Shown: positions 51,780 through 60,505 of the stretch, piece by piece
How the letters are laid out: each line of letters opens with the position of its first letter
Numbering within the stretch: the stretch's first letter is position 1
Assembly: GCF_900546705.1 (NCBI RefSeq)
Contig: NZ_URDP01000003.1
Location: 27,324-91,323 of the forward strand
Direction of reading: 5' to 3'
DNA length: 64,000 bases
Origin: an uncultured Oscillibacter sp.
GTDB taxonomy: Bacteria; Bacillota; Clostridia; Oscillospirales; Oscillospiraceae
Made by a program: the position numbers and the translations under genes
The notes under the pieces: model-generated
Told to the model about the DNA's origin: nothing
The model's input: the letters and a program-made list of their open reading frames with translations, nothing else
Database searches by the model: none

Positions 51780-53135
51780 ATGGGAAAGCTTTTTGGAACC
51801 GATGGGATTCGGGGCGTTGTGGGGGAAAACCTTACTGCCGAGATGGCCTTTCGGGTTGGACAGGCTGTTGCCACGGTTTTGAAAGAGGATAAGGGCAGCC
51901 GTCCCATGGTGGTGATCGGGAAGGATACCCGCGTGTCTTCCGATATGCTGGAGTCTGCTCTGGTGGCCGGTATCTGTTCGGTAGGCGGCGACGTAAAGCC
52001 GGTGGGGACGATCCCCACGCCTGCAGTTGCCTACCTGGCGGTGCGGGAGAAGGCAGATGCCGGTATCGTGATCTCTGCTTCTCACAATCCCTATGAGCAC
52101 AACGGTATCAAAGTGTTCAGCGGCGAGGGCTATAAGCTTTCCGACGCGGTGGAGGAGCGGATTGAGGAGCGGATTCTCTCTGATGCTCCCATGGCGCTGG
52201 CAACCCGGGGAGAGATCGGCCGCAGACACCGCGGCAGTGAGGCACTCCGCACGGAGTATATTGAATTTGTAGCGTCTACCATTGAAAGTGATCTCGCGGG
52301 ACTGAAGATCCTGTGCGACTGCGCTAACGGCGCGGCCAGCGCCACGGCTCCTGACCTGTTTGCCCGCTTTCAGGCGCACACAGACTTCATTCATACGAAA
52401 CCCGACGGCGTCAACATTAATAATGGCTGCGGCTCCACCCATCTGGAGAAGCTCTCTGCCGCTGTGGTTGCAGGCGGCTACGATGTAGGTGTGGCCTTTG
52501 ACGGCGACGCCGACCGTTGTTTGCTGGTTGACGAGAAGGGGCAGACTATTGACGGCGACAAGGTTATGGCGGTCTGCGCCATGGACATGAGGCGTCGGGG
52601 CGTTTTGAACGGCGACACCATTGTGGCCACGGTGATGAGCAATCTTGGCCTGCATGAATTCTGCCGCAACCAGGGACTGCATCTGATCTGCACTGCCGTG
52701 GGGGACCGCAATGTGCTGGAGGAGATGCTGCGCCACGACTATCGGATCGGCGGCGAGCAGTCCGGCCATACCATCTTCACCGGCCTGGAGACCACCGGCG
52801 ACGGCGAGGTGACCGCTCTGCAATTTCTGCAGGTGCTGGCCACGTCCGGGAAGAAGGCGTCGGAGCTGGCGTCCTGCTGTGCCACCTATCCCCAGGTGCT
52901 CTTGAATGTGGAAGTTCCTCACAGCGGCGGTGTCAAGGAAAAGATCATGGCCTCCGATGAACTGAAGGCGGCCGTGGAGCGGGAGGAGAACGCACTGGGC
53001 AGCGAGGGCCGGGTGCTGGTTCGTCCCTCCGGAACGGAGGCACTGATCCGGGTCATGGTAGAAGCCAAGACCCAGGAAATTGCCGGCGAAGTGGCTCAGC
53101 GGCTGGCGGATTTTATAAAATCACTAAAAATCTGA
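51780..53135 (+). CDS. glmM: Phosphoglucosamine mutase
   Basis: The 451-residue enzyme interconverts glucosamine-6-phosphate and glucosamine-1-phosphate for UDP-GlcNAc synthesis. The phosphoserine is Ser101 in ISASHNPYEHNG, the metal-binding loop DGDADR has Asp241, Asp243 and Asp245, and RPSGTEALIRVMVE is the C-terminal phosphate loop. AAAGGAAA precedes the ATG. Related cell-wall genes murB, murD and yvcK lie elsewhere in the window. Confidence 0.96.
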   Translation: MGKLFGTDGIRGVVGENLTAEMAFRVGQAVATVLKEDKGSRPMVVIGKDTRVSSDMLESALVAGICSVGGDVKPVGTIPTPAVAYLAVREKADAGIVISASHNPYEHNGIKVFSGEGYKLSDAVEERIEERILSDAPMALATRGEIGRRHRGSEALRTEYIEFVASTIESDLAGLKILCDCANGAASATAPDLFARFQAHTDFIHTKPDGVNINNGCGSTHLEKLSAAVVAGGYDVGVAFDGDADRCLLVDEKGQTIDGDKVMAVCAMDMRRRGVLNGDTIVATVMSNLGLHEFCRNQGLHLICTAVGDRNVLEEMLRHDYRIGGEQSGHTIFTGLETTGDGEVTALQFLQVLATSGKKASELASCCATYPQVLLNVEVPHSGGVKEKIMASDELKAAVEREENALGSEGRVLVRPSGTEALIRVMVEAKTQEIAGEVAQRLADFIKSLKI

Positions 53136-53165
53136 GAATCTGCCCCTCTGTTTTTGATAATTTGC

Positions 53166-53195
53166 TTGACATTTTGCAGGATAGACGGGTATAAT
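53166..53195 (+). promoter_or_regulatory. Sigma-A promoter placed at the sigH start codon
   Basis: TTGACA (53166-53171), 18 bases, TATAAT (53190-53195). The ATG of sigH begins 5 bases after the -10, so transcription should start at or next to the start codon. Confidence 0.8.
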
Positions 53196-53200
53196 ACAGT

Positions 53201-53842
53201 ATGTTCAGTTTGAAAGAACAACCATCCCAGATTCTGGAAAGGCAGGATGACGAGTCCCTCTGTACCCTGGCAGCTGCTGGAAGCCGGGAGGCGGAGGAGA
53301 TTCTGGTCTGCCGGTATACGCGGTTGGTCCGCACCTGTGCCCGTCCCTTTTTTCTCATCGGCGGCGACAGCGAGGATCTGACCCAAGAGGGGATGGTGGG
53401 CCTCATCAAAGCTGTCCGGGAGTATGACGCCGGAAAGGCGGCATCCTTTCGGACCTTCGCAGAAATCTGCATCAGAAACCGGCTGTACTCTGTGCTGCGG
53501 GCGGCGGCACGGGATAAACACCTGCCGCTGAATCAGTCGGTCCCTCTGGATACACCCTTCTTTGATAGCAATTCCTACACCTCCGGTACCAACGATCTGG
53601 CGCAGGGGAACCCCGAGACATTTTTGATCGACCGGGAACATACCGCGGCCCTTTTGGCCGGTGTCCGGAAACAGCTGTCCGAATTCGAAGCGAAGATTTT
53701 GGGGTACTATTTAGACGGTCTTTCATGTAGGGAAATTGCCGCATTGGTCGGTAAACCCCCCAAGTCCGTGGACAACGCCGTGCAGCGGATTCGGCGCAAG
53801 GTGGCACGGCAGCTTATTTCCGGCGAATTCAGCGAGAGCTGA
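53201..53842 (+). CDS. sigH: RNA polymerase sigma-H factor (Spo0H)
   Basis: The 213-residue protein matches SigH: region 2 with DLTQEGMVGLIKAVREYDAGKAASFRTFAEICIRNRL split by the -10 recognition helix, and region 4 with LDGLSCREIAALVGKPPKSVDNAVQRIRRK. SigH directs early sporulation and competence-type genes. No Shine-Dalgarno precedes the ATG and the promoter -10 is 5 bases away, which suggests a leaderless message. No later in-frame ATG, GTG or TTG with a ribosome site was found. Confidence 0.9.
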   Translation: MFSLKEQPSQILERQDDESLCTLAAAGSREAEEILVCRYTRLVRTCARPFFLIGGDSEDLTQEGMVGLIKAVREYDAGKAASFRTFAEICIRNRLYSVLRAAARDKHLPLNQSVPLDTPFFDSNSYTSGTNDLAQGNPETFLIDREHTAALLAGVRKQLSEFEAKILGYYLDGLSCREIAALVGKPPKSVDNAVQRIRRKVARQLISGEFSES

Positions 53843-53880
53843 GCGCAATATATTTTTCTTTTCAAAGAGAGGGTAAAATC

Positions 53881-54162
53881 ATGTACGAAGACAAGACTTT
53901 AGTGTGCAAAGAGTGCGGCCAGGAGTTCGTGTTCACCGCCGGTGAGCAGGAGTTCTACGCAGAGCGCGGCTTCCAGAACGAGCCCCAGCGCTGCAAGGCC
54001 TGCCGTGATGCTCGCAAGAACGCCGCCCGCGGCCCCCGCGAGTATTTCACCGCTGTTTGCGCTGCTTGCGGCGGCGAGGCGAGAGTTCCCTTCGAGCCCA
54101 AGTCCGACCGTCCCGTTTACTGCAGCGAGTGCTTTGCCAAGATGCGCGATCAGCAGAGATAA
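53881..54162 (+). CDS. Zinc-ribbon domain protein
   Basis: The 93-residue protein has four cysteine pairs: CKECG (9-13), CKACRDARK (about 38-46), CAACGGEARVPF (about 60) and CSECF (about 81). This fits the probable zinc-binding domain proteins of Firmicutes, with LVCKECGQEFVFTAGEQEFYAERGF in their N-terminal part. The function is unknown; related proteins are highly expressed. GAGAGGG precedes the ATG. Confidence 0.85.
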   Translation: MYEDKTLVCKECGQEFVFTAGEQEFYAERGFQNEPQRCKACRDARKNAARGPREYFTAVCAACGGEARVPFEPKSDRPVYCSECFAKMRDQQR

Positions 54163-54196
54163 CAAGCCGGTCTTCGGTTTTTATAATTGCGATCCG

Positions 54197-54228
54197 ACAG
54201 GGCGCCCAAACGGGCGTCCTGTTTTTTT
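54197..54228 (+). terminator. Terminator of the zinc-ribbon gene
   Basis: An 11-bp stem with one wobble (54197-54207 with 54212-54222), AAAC loop and seven T residues. Confidence 0.9.
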
Positions 54229-54270
54229 GCGCTTTTTAGGAAGACCCGGTGCCTTTTTCCTGATTTTCTA

Positions 54271-54299
54271 TTGAATTTGAAGACACAATAGAGTATAAT
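54271..54299 (+). promoter_or_regulatory. Sigma-A promoter of the DUF1858 gene
   Basis: TTGAAT (54271-54276), 17 bases, TATAAT (54294-54299). Confidence 0.78.
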
Positions 54300-54335
54300 A
54301 CCATCGTCGAATTTTGATTTTGGAGGAACCATCCC

Positions 54336-54542
54336 ATGATTACCATTACCAAAGATACCATCATCGGTGATATCCTGGATATTGCCCCCCATACTGCGCC
54401 CATCTTCCTGTCCATCGGCATGCACTGCCTGGGCTGCCCCTCTTCCCGCGGTGAGACGGTGGAAGAGGCCTGCATGGTGCACGGCGTGGATGTGGACAAG
54501 CTGCTGGCTCTGGTGAATGAGGAGGCCAACAAGGCTCAGTAA
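54336..54542 (+). CDS. DUF1858 domain protein
   Basis: The 68-residue protein is a single DUF1858 domain: ITKDTIIGDILDIAPHTAPIF and GMHCLGCPSSRGETVEEAC, with a CxxC (Cys31/Cys34). These small proteins, common in anaerobes, are linked to redox or hybrid-cluster chemistry. TTGGAGGA precedes the ATG. A long hairpin follows. Confidence 0.88.
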   Translation: MITITKDTIIGDILDIAPHTAPIFLSIGMHCLGCPSSRGETVEEACMVHGVDVDKLLALVNEEANKAQ

Positions 54543-54551
54543 GCCGCAATC

Positions 54552-54584
54552 AGGACGCATACGGGGCTGACCCGTATGCGTCCT
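54552..54584 (+). terminator. Long perfect hairpin between the DUF1858 gene and trmK
   Basis: A 14-bp perfect stem (54552-54565 with 54571-54584) with a 5-base loop. There is no T-run after it, so it is more likely a stability or processing element, or a weak terminator. Confidence 0.6.
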
Positions 54585-54606
54585 TACACAGTGAGGAGCG
54601 TGATCC

Positions 54607-55338
54607 ATGGCAAGTAATATCCATTCCGCTGGCGCGCTTACGCTCTCGCCCCGACTGGCTTTCCTGGCAGACTGGGTGCCTGCCGGTGCCCGGCTGGCGG
54701 ATGTCGGCACAGACCACGCTTATCTGCCGGTGTGGCTGGACACTCATGGGCGGGTACAAAGTGCCATTGCCGCGGATCTGCGTCCGGGTCCGCTGGAAAG
54801 GGCCCGGGAAACCGGGCGGCGATACGGCGCACAGCATGTGGATTTTAGGCTTTGCGACGGACTTTCGGCTATTTCGGCGGAAGAATGCGACACCATCGTC
54901 ATTGCCGGCATGGGTGGGGAGAACACCGCCCAGATCCTGAAGCATGCACCCTGGACGGCGGACGGCTGCCATACGCTGCTGCTGGAACCTCACAGCCGTG
55001 CGGAGGTACTTCGCGGTTTTCTGGCAGAAAACGGCTATGCCATCCGCCGGGAGGCACTGATTCGGGACCGGGGATTTTTGTATCCTGTGATGGAAGTCAC
55101 GGCCGGAGAGATGACACTTTCTCCAGGGCAGCTCTACTGCGGAGCGAAACTGCTGCATGATCCTCTGGGGGACCGATATATCATTGAACGGATCATTCAG
55201 CTGCAGGGAGTTGTGGTGGGGAAGAGCCGGTCTGCAAGCCCGGAGGATCGGGCACATGCGGATTACCAGCGTGCGCTGATTACGGAACTGCTGACCATGA
55301 GAGAGGAGTGGCGCCATGCCAACTGTAAGGGAAATTGA
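54607..55338 (+). CDS. trmK: tRNA (adenine-22-N1)-methyltransferase TrmK
   Basis: The 243-residue SAM enzyme methylates A22 in the D-arm of some tRNAs. Motif I is RLADVGTDHAYLPVWL (about residues 29-44), and the catalytic region contains IVIAGMGGENTAQIL. GAGGAG precedes the ATG. It overlaps nif3 by 23 bases; trmK-nif3 is the standard Firmicutes pair. Confidence 0.92.
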   Translation: MASNIHSAGALTLSPRLAFLADWVPAGARLADVGTDHAYLPVWLDTHGRVQSAIAADLRPGPLERARETGRRYGAQHVDFRLCDGLSAISAEECDTIVIAGMGGENTAQILKHAPWTADGCHTLLLEPHSRAEVLRGFLAENGYAIRREALIRDRGFLYPVMEVTAGEMTLSPGQLYCGAKLLHDPLGDRYIIERIIQLQGVVVGKSRSASPEDRAHADYQRALITELLTMREEWRHANCKGN

Positions 55339-56104
55339 ACAGGCCCTCTACGCCATAGCTCCCAGGGAGGGGGCAATGGAGTGGGACAACGTGGGCCATC
55401 TGCTGGGCGATCCGGTGCAGGAGGTGCAGCGGGTATTGGTGTCACTGGACATCACCCAAGCCGTGGCGGAAGAAGCACTGGACCGGGGCTGCCAGCTGAT
55501 CGTCAGTCACCATCCGGTGATGAACTGCAAATGGCTGCCAGTGCAGACGGTTCGCTCCGATACGCCGCAGGGCAGGCTCCTTCTGACACTGCTGCGGGGT
55601 GGCGTTTCCGCTATCTGCATGCATACCAACCTGGATGTGGCGGTAGGCGGCGTGAACGATGCGCTGGCCCGGGCGCTGGAACTGGTGGACTCCGGCCCCT
55701 TGTGCGAGGACGGTCTGGGACGGATCGGGAATCTGCCCGCGCCTATGGACATAGCGGCGTTTACCCGGTTTGTCTGCCGCCGTTTGGGCTGCAACGGCGT
55801 GCGCTGGGCGGACGCAGGGCGTCCGGTTTCCCGGGTGGCGGTGGGCGGCGGCGCCTGCGGCGATTTGGTGGACGTGGCAGCTGCCGCAGGATGCGATACA
55901 TTCGTCACCGCAGATTTGAGCTATCACCAGTTCCTGGACGCAGAGGGGAAGGGGATCAATTTGATCGATGCCGGCCATTTCCCTACGGAGGACCCTGTGT
56001 GCCGCCGGCTTATGGATTGCCTGATCCATGTGTTTCCCGGCTTGGAAGTGGTCAAATCCGCTTCCCACAAAGAAGTGATTCACTACTATGTTGAAGGAGA
56101 GTAA
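55316..56104 (+). CDS. Nif3-like dinuclear metal center protein
   Basis: The 262-residue protein has metal-binding His in VSHHPVMNCKW (about residues 63-73), MHTNLDVAVGGVNDALAR and HKEVIHYYVEGE. Nif3/DUF34 proteins have a two-metal site; many are linked to GTP cyclohydrolase I-type fold chemistry without a settled reaction. GAGAGGAG precedes the ATG. Confidence 0.9.
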   Translation: MPTVREIEQALYAIAPREGAMEWDNVGHLLGDPVQEVQRVLVSLDITQAVAEEALDRGCQLIVSHHPVMNCKWLPVQTVRSDTPQGRLLLTLLRGGVSAICMHTNLDVAVGGVNDALARALELVDSGPLCEDGLGRIGNLPAPMDIAAFTRFVCRRLGCNGVRWADAGRPVSRVAVGGGACGDLVDVAAAAGCDTFVTADLSYHQFLDAEGKGINLIDAGHFPTEDPVCRRLMDCLIHVFPGLEVVKSASHKEVIHYYVEGE

Positions 56105-56109
56105 TTAAC

Positions 56110-56844
56110 ATGTCTGGACATTCCAAGTGGCATAATATTCAAAAGACCAAGGGTGCGGCTGACGCCAAGCGTTCCGCTGCATTCACCAAGATCGCCCGTG
56201 AGATCATTGTGGCTGTCAAAGAAGGCGGCAGCGGCGATCCCAACAACAACTCCCGTCTGGCTACCGTCATTGCCAAGGCCAAGGCCGTAAACATGCCCAA
56301 CGACAACATCAAGCGTACCATCGACAAGGCGCTGGGTGCCGGAAATACCGATAACTACGAGGCTGTGACCTATGAGGGTTACGGTCCCGGCGGCGTGGCT
56401 GTCATCGTGGAGGCGCTGACGGACAACCGGCAGCGCACCGCCCCCGAAGTACGGCATGCGTTTGATAAGTGCAACGGCAACCTGGGTGCTCAGGGCTGCG
56501 TCAGCTGGTCTTTCGACCGCAAGGGTGTGATCGTCATTGACAACGAAGAGGGCGAACTGGACGAGGATACCGTTATGATGGACGCGCTGGATTCCGGTGC
56601 CGCCGACTTTGAGGCGGACGGCAGCGTTCTGGAAATCACCACGGACCCCGATGCGTTCAACGATGTGGTCAAGGCGCTGGAGGAGAAGGGTTACACCTTT
56701 GCCAGCGCTGAGATTGAGATGGTGCCCCAGAACTACATCACCCTGACTTCTGAGGGTGACGTGAAAAACATGGAGAAGCTCATCGACATGCTGGAGGACA
56801 GCGACGACGTGCAGAACGTGTTCCACAACTGGGATAACGCGTAA
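56110..56844 (+). CDS. YebC/PmpR family transcriptional regulator
   Basis: The 244-residue protein begins MSGHSKWHNIQKTKGAADAK and has the YebC domains through the LEDSDDVQNVFHN end. YebC proteins act in transcription and, in recent work on relatives, on translation of proline-rich stretches. It starts 5 bases after nif3 and ends at a terminator. Confidence 0.95.
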   Translation: MSGHSKWHNIQKTKGAADAKRSAAFTKIAREIIVAVKEGGSGDPNNNSRLATVIAKAKAVNMPNDNIKRTIDKALGAGNTDNYEAVTYEGYGPGGVAVIVEALTDNRQRTAPEVRHAFDKCNGNLGAQGCVSWSFDRKGVIVIDNEEGELDEDTVMMDALDSGAADFEADGSVLEITTDPDAFNDVVKALEEKGYTFASAEIEMVPQNYITLTSEGDVKNMEKLIDMLEDSDDVQNVFHNWDNA

Positions 56845-56856
56845 TCGGATCAGAAC

Positions 56857-56885
56857 AGGAGCGGGAAACCGCTCCTTTCTTTGCT
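56857..56885 (+). terminator. Terminator after yebC
   Basis: An 8-bp perfect stem (56857-56864 with 56869-56876), GAAA loop, followed by TTCTTTGCTT, a moderate U-tract. Confidence 0.75.
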
Positions 56886-56890
56886 TAATT

Positions 56891-56920
56891 AATTGAACAA
56901 AAATTAAGCTTTGTTCAATT
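56891..56920. repeat. Perfect AT-rich inverted repeat before the HPt gene
   Basis: AATTGAACAAA (56891-56901) and TTTGTTCAATT (56910-56920), 8 bases apart. It could be an operator or a weak hairpin in a 240-base non-coding stretch. The rest of this gap (56921-57002) holds nothing I can identify. Confidence 0.6.
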
Positions 56921-57002
56921 TAAATATAAGAGGTTGCCTCTGCAGCTGTGCCCCTCGGCCTATAAAAAACCAGGTCCCTGTGCTGCAGCGTGCCGGTTGC
57001 GC

Positions 57003-57031
57003 TTGATGTTTTTGTCCCTCCATGCTATAAA
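57003..57031 (+). promoter_or_regulatory. Promoter of the HPt-histidine kinase pair
   Basis: TTGATG (57003-57008), 17 bases, TATAAA (57026-57031). Confidence 0.65.
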
Positions 57032-57083
57032 TAATAAGGAACATATTGCCTGCAGGCTTGAACAGCAGGAGAGGAGAGAGACT

Positions 57084-57443
57084 ATGGAGGCATGGAAAAA
57101 GGACCGACTCACCGCATCCGGAGTGGATGTGGATGATGCGCTGGAACGGTTTATGGGGAATGAGGGACTGCTGGAGCGTTTTTTAAAGCGCTTTTTGGAG
57201 GATGGAAACTATGCTGCTTTGTGCCAGGCTGTAGAGAACGGGGACGCAGATATGGCACTGACGGCTTCTCACACAATGAAGGGGCTTTGCGGGAATCTGT
57301 CCATGAAGACGCTGGGGGAGCTTGTCACCGAGCAGGTGACGCTGCTGCGCAGCGGAGATTTTTCCGGTGCCGCTGCTTTGATGGACCCCATCGGAACGGC
57401 CTATGATGCTGTTGCAGAAGCGATCCGGGGGTGCTGGACATGA
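57084..57443 (+). CDS. HPt domain phosphotransfer protein
   Basis: The 119-residue protein is a free-standing histidine phosphotransfer domain; His63 in ASHTMKGLCGNLSM is the phosphoacceptor. It overlaps the hybrid kinase gene by four bases, so it probably accepts phosphate from the kinase's receiver domain or passes it on. GAGGAGAG precedes the ATG. No response regulator with an output domain is nearby. Confidence 0.85.
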   Translation: MEAWKKDRLTASGVDVDDALERFMGNEGLLERFLKRFLEDGNYAALCQAVENGDADMALTASHTMKGLCGNLSMKTLGELVTEQVTLLRSGDFSGAAALMDPIGTAYDAVAEAIRGCWT

Positions 57444-59965
57444 GGAGTGCCCGGAAGAAGTGGGCACGCCTGTTCAAGGAGCTGCGGCTCTATGCGGCAG
57501 TTATTCTGGGACTGATGATCATGGGTACGGCGTTTCATGCGGTGCTGCGTCAGGCCCTGCTGAAAAACTTCCAGGAAATCGGTACGGCGCTGGCGAGAAG
57601 CTATGTGACGGAAGAGAGCAACAATCTGACCGTGTACGAGACGCTGCTGACGTTTGGTGTGCAGTCCATCAATGTGCGGATTGAGCAGGGGATGGACCCG
57701 GATGAGATCGAGACGTGGCTCGGCATGTACTATGAGCGGCTGCAGTCTGTCCTGGGAGACGGAACGGTGGATCCGTACGCGGTTTTTGACGGCAGGATCC
57801 TGGCAGCCAATCCCTGGGAAGGGGACAGCACCTACGATTATGCCGATACGGAGTGGTACAAAGCGGCCATGGAGGCAGACGGAGACGTAATTTTTACCAG
57901 CGCCTATACGGACTCCATTACCAATAAGCCGGTGATTACCATTGCACAAAAATGCCCGGGGGCAGACGCTGTGCTGGCATTTGATATTTTCCCGGAGAAC
58001 TTCCAGGTGCACTCCAATGCAGTTTCACTGCCGGAGGGGGCGTCGTTTTATGTGTGCGACAATCAGGGAACGCTGCTGTATGACCAGAGCGATCTGCCCA
58101 ACAACCGGGAGGAGCTGCAGGCCTACATCGACACCATTCTGCCGGATATCAAAAGCGGTGCACTGGACAAATACGACGCCCACGTGGACGACCTGAGCGG
58201 TCACCAGCGGGCGGTATACTACTATAACATGCCCAATGGCTGGATCGGTGTCGTTACGGTTCCGTTTGACACGATTTTGCAGCAGCTCAACTGGTTTTCC
58301 ATGCTGGTGGGACTGGTGATGCTGCTATGCTTGGCGGGTGTCCTGATTTTTGCCTGGCGGGATCTGCGGCTTTACGCCCAGGTAGAGCGCACCAATGAGA
58401 CGGTGCGGGTGCTGGGCAATACTTACTACGCGCTCTACCGGGTGGACTACCAGAACGAAACCTATGAGATGATCAAGGGGTCGGACTATGTACGGGGCAG
58501 GATTCCCCAAAAGGGACCCTACTCCATGCTGCTGGATGCCACCAGCCAAGTCATTGAGGAAAAGACCTTCCGGGAGTTCCGGAAGAGTTTTTCCACGGAG
58601 AGTATTCGGGAATTGGTGTCCAAGCGTGTGCGGGACTTCGGCGGCGACTTCCTGCGTCGGTTTGGGGATGAGTATCGCTGGGTCAGTGTGCGGGTGCTGT
58701 TTGATGAATCTCTTGCCCCGGAGGAGGTTGTGCTGTGCTTCCGGGAGGTGGACCAGGAGAAGCAGCGGCAGCTGCGGGAACGGGAGCTTCTGGAAAATGC
58801 ACTGGAAAATGCCCGCCGCAGTGAGAAAACCAAACATGCGTTCTTCAATAATATGTCCCACGATATGCGCACACCTCTCAACGCCATCCTGGGTATTTCT
58901 GAGCTGGTGCGCCAGCACGCGGATGACCCGGAGAAAGTGCGCGGCTATATGGAGAAGATCTACTACTCCAGCCGTCAGCTGCTGGACTTGGTCAATGATA
59001 TTCTGGATATGTCCCGAATGGAGCAGGGAAAAGTGGTTTTAAATAATCAGGCCTTTGATCTGCGCCAGTGTATTGATGAATGTACTGCCACGTTCCGTCT
59101 GCAGGCAGAGGCGGAGGGCAAGGAGTTCCATGTAGATTATTCGCTCCACAGCGCCACGGTGCTGGGAGACGCCTCCCGGTTCGGGCAGATTATGAACAAC
59201 CTGCTCTCCAATGCCTTTAAGTTTACTTCCAAGGGCGATACCGTGTCCGTGAGCATCAAGCAGTTCGAGGACAAAACGTATTCTCAGTACCAGATTGTGG
59301 TGAAAGATACGGGAATTGGCATGTCTGAGGAGTTTTTGGAGCATATCTTTGAACCTTATGCCCGTGAGACAACCTTCTGTTCCAAGCAGGTAGCCGGAAC
59401 AGGACTGGGAATGCCCATCGTCAAAAATCTCGTGACCCAGATGAGCGGTCAGATCCATGTAGACAGCAAGCTGGGAGAGGGAAGCACCTTTACGATCACA
59501 CTGCCGTTTACGGTGGTGCGGGAGGAAAAGCCAGCGGCCAAGGAAACGGACCAGGTAGGCGGATTCTCCCTGAAGGGAAAGTGCATCCTCCTGGCGGAGG
59601 ACAACATGGTAAACATGGAGATTGCCACGGAGATTCTCTCCATGAACGGCCTGGAGATCATTCAGGCATGGAACGGGAAAGAGGCGCTGGATAAGTTCCG
59701 GGATTCCCACCCGTTCCAGATCGACGCCATTCTCATGGATATGCAGATGCCCCAAATGGGTGGCTGCGAGGCTACCCGGCAGATTCGGACACTGGCCCGG
59801 CCGGATGCACGTTCTGTACCGATCATCGCCGTAACGGCCAACGCGTTTGCAGAGGATATCGCAGCTACTACTGCGGCGGGCATGGATGCCCACATCTCCA
59901 AGCCCATTGATTTTTCCATCCTGTGCAAGACCCTGGAAGAGCTGACCGGCAGGAAGAAACGGTAA
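57440..59965 (+). CDS. Hybrid sensor histidine kinase with Cache-like sensor
   Basis: The 841-residue protein has a membrane helix (about 18-37), a large extracytoplasmic Cache-type sensor (about 38-275), a second helix (about 281-302), a PAS-like segment (about 315-450), HisKA with His474 in NNMSHDMRTPLNAI, HATPase_c with NNLLSNAFKFT and DTGIGMS, and a C-terminal receiver domain with phosphoacceptor Asp767 in ILMDMQMPQMGG. It forms a phosphorelay with the upstream HPt protein. The ligand is unknown. ATG 57440 is coupled to the HPt gene. Confidence 0.88.
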   Translation: MRSARKKWARLFKELRLYAAVILGLMIMGTAFHAVLRQALLKNFQEIGTALARSYVTEESNNLTVYETLLTFGVQSINVRIEQGMDPDEIETWLGMYYERLQSVLGDGTVDPYAVFDGRILAANPWEGDSTYDYADTEWYKAAMEADGDVIFTSAYTDSITNKPVITIAQKCPGADAVLAFDIFPENFQVHSNAVSLPEGASFYVCDNQGTLLYDQSDLPNNREELQAYIDTILPDIKSGALDKYDAHVDDLSGHQRAVYYYNMPNGWIGVVTVPFDTILQQLNWFSMLVGLVMLLCLAGVLIFAWRDLRLYAQVERTNETVRVLGNTYYALYRVDYQNETYEMIKGSDYVRGRIPQKGPYSMLLDATSQVIEEKTFREFRKSFSTESIRELVSKRVRDFGGDFLRRFGDEYRWVSVRVLFDESLAPEEVVLCFREVDQEKQRQLRERELLENALENARRSEKTKHAFFNNMSHDMRTPLNAILGISELVRQHADDPEKVRGYMEKIYYSSRQLLDLVNDILDMSRMEQGKVVLNNQAFDLRQCIDECTATFRLQAEAEGKEFHVDYSLHSATVLGDASRFGQIMNNLLSNAFKFTSKGDTVSVSIKQFEDKTYSQYQIVVKDTGIGMSEEFLEHIFEPYARETTFCSKQVAGTGLGMPIVKNLVTQMSGQIHVDSKLGEGSTFTITLPFTVVREEKPAAKETDQVGGFSLKGKCILLAEDNMVNMEIATEILSMNGLEIIQAWNGKEALDKFRDSHPFQIDAILMDMQMPQMGGCEATRQIRTLARPDARSVPIIAVTANAFAEDIAATTAAGMDAHISKPIDFSILCKTLEELTGRKKR

Positions 59966-59977
59966 ATCATGAAAGAA

Positions 59978-60008
59978 GGCCCCGCCTGCGTATTTCGCAG
60001 GCGGGGCC
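59978..60008 (-). terminator. Terminator of rnpB
   Basis: A 13-bp perfect GC-rich stem (59978-59990 with 59996-60008) with a 5-base loop. On the minus strand TTCTTT follows. It lies between the convergent hybrid kinase gene and rnpB, and may serve both. Confidence 0.75.
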
Positions 60009-60016
60009 AGATCATA

Positions 60017-60364
60017 AAGCGAGCAAAACTATAAGCCGGGTTCTGTATTTGACAGTCATCTATCTAGGCGTTTTGTTGCCAGAACGCTCAAGCCACCTCC
60101 GGGAAGCGGCCGGGCCAGCCATATGCTTCCACCCACGGTGTTGCTCCGAATAGAGTTTACAGCGACGGACAGTCTCCAGCCGTCGGGTGCGCTCTTACCG
60201 CACCTTTCCACCCTTACCGGCAGAGCCGGCGGTATTTCTCTGTTGCACTTTTCCTGAAGTCGCCTTCGGCGGGCGTTACCCGTTATTCTTGCCCTGTGGA
60301 GCCCGGACTTTCCTCATGAACGACCTTTCGGCCTGTCCACGCGACTGTCTGTTTTCCTCGCGAA
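60017..60364 (-). ncRNA. rnpB: RNase P RNA, class A
   Basis: On the minus strand the RNA has the class A hallmarks: GAGGAAAGTCCGGGCTCC (about 60322-60305), the conserved end ACAGAACCCGGCTTATAG, and a P1 helix formed by GCGAG and CTCGC at the ends (60361-60357 with 60023-60019). It is the catalytic part of RNase P, which removes tRNA 5' leaders. Its consensus promoter and terminator flank it. Confidence 0.93.
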
Positions 60365-60368
60365 GACT

Positions 60369-60397
60369 ATTTTACAGGAAGCGGCGGGAATTGTCAA
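60369..60397 (-). promoter_or_regulatory. Sigma-A promoter of rnpB
   Basis: On the minus strand: TTGACA (60397-60392), 17 bases, TAAAAT (60374-60369). Transcription would start near 60362. Confidence 0.85.
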
Positions 60398-60425
60398 CGG
60401 GGGAGGGAAGAGAGCGATTGCCCGG

Positions 60426-60454
60426 TTGTAATTTTGTCTTGACTGCGGTATAAT
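60426..60454 (+). promoter_or_regulatory. Sigma-A promoter of murD
   Basis: TTGTAA (60426-60431), 17 bases, TATAAT (60449-60454), divergent from the rnpB promoter. Confidence 0.72.
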
Positions 60455-60505
60455 TTCCCTGTATGAAATCATCGCCTGCGGGCGAAACCATAAGGAGCGA
60501 TTTCC

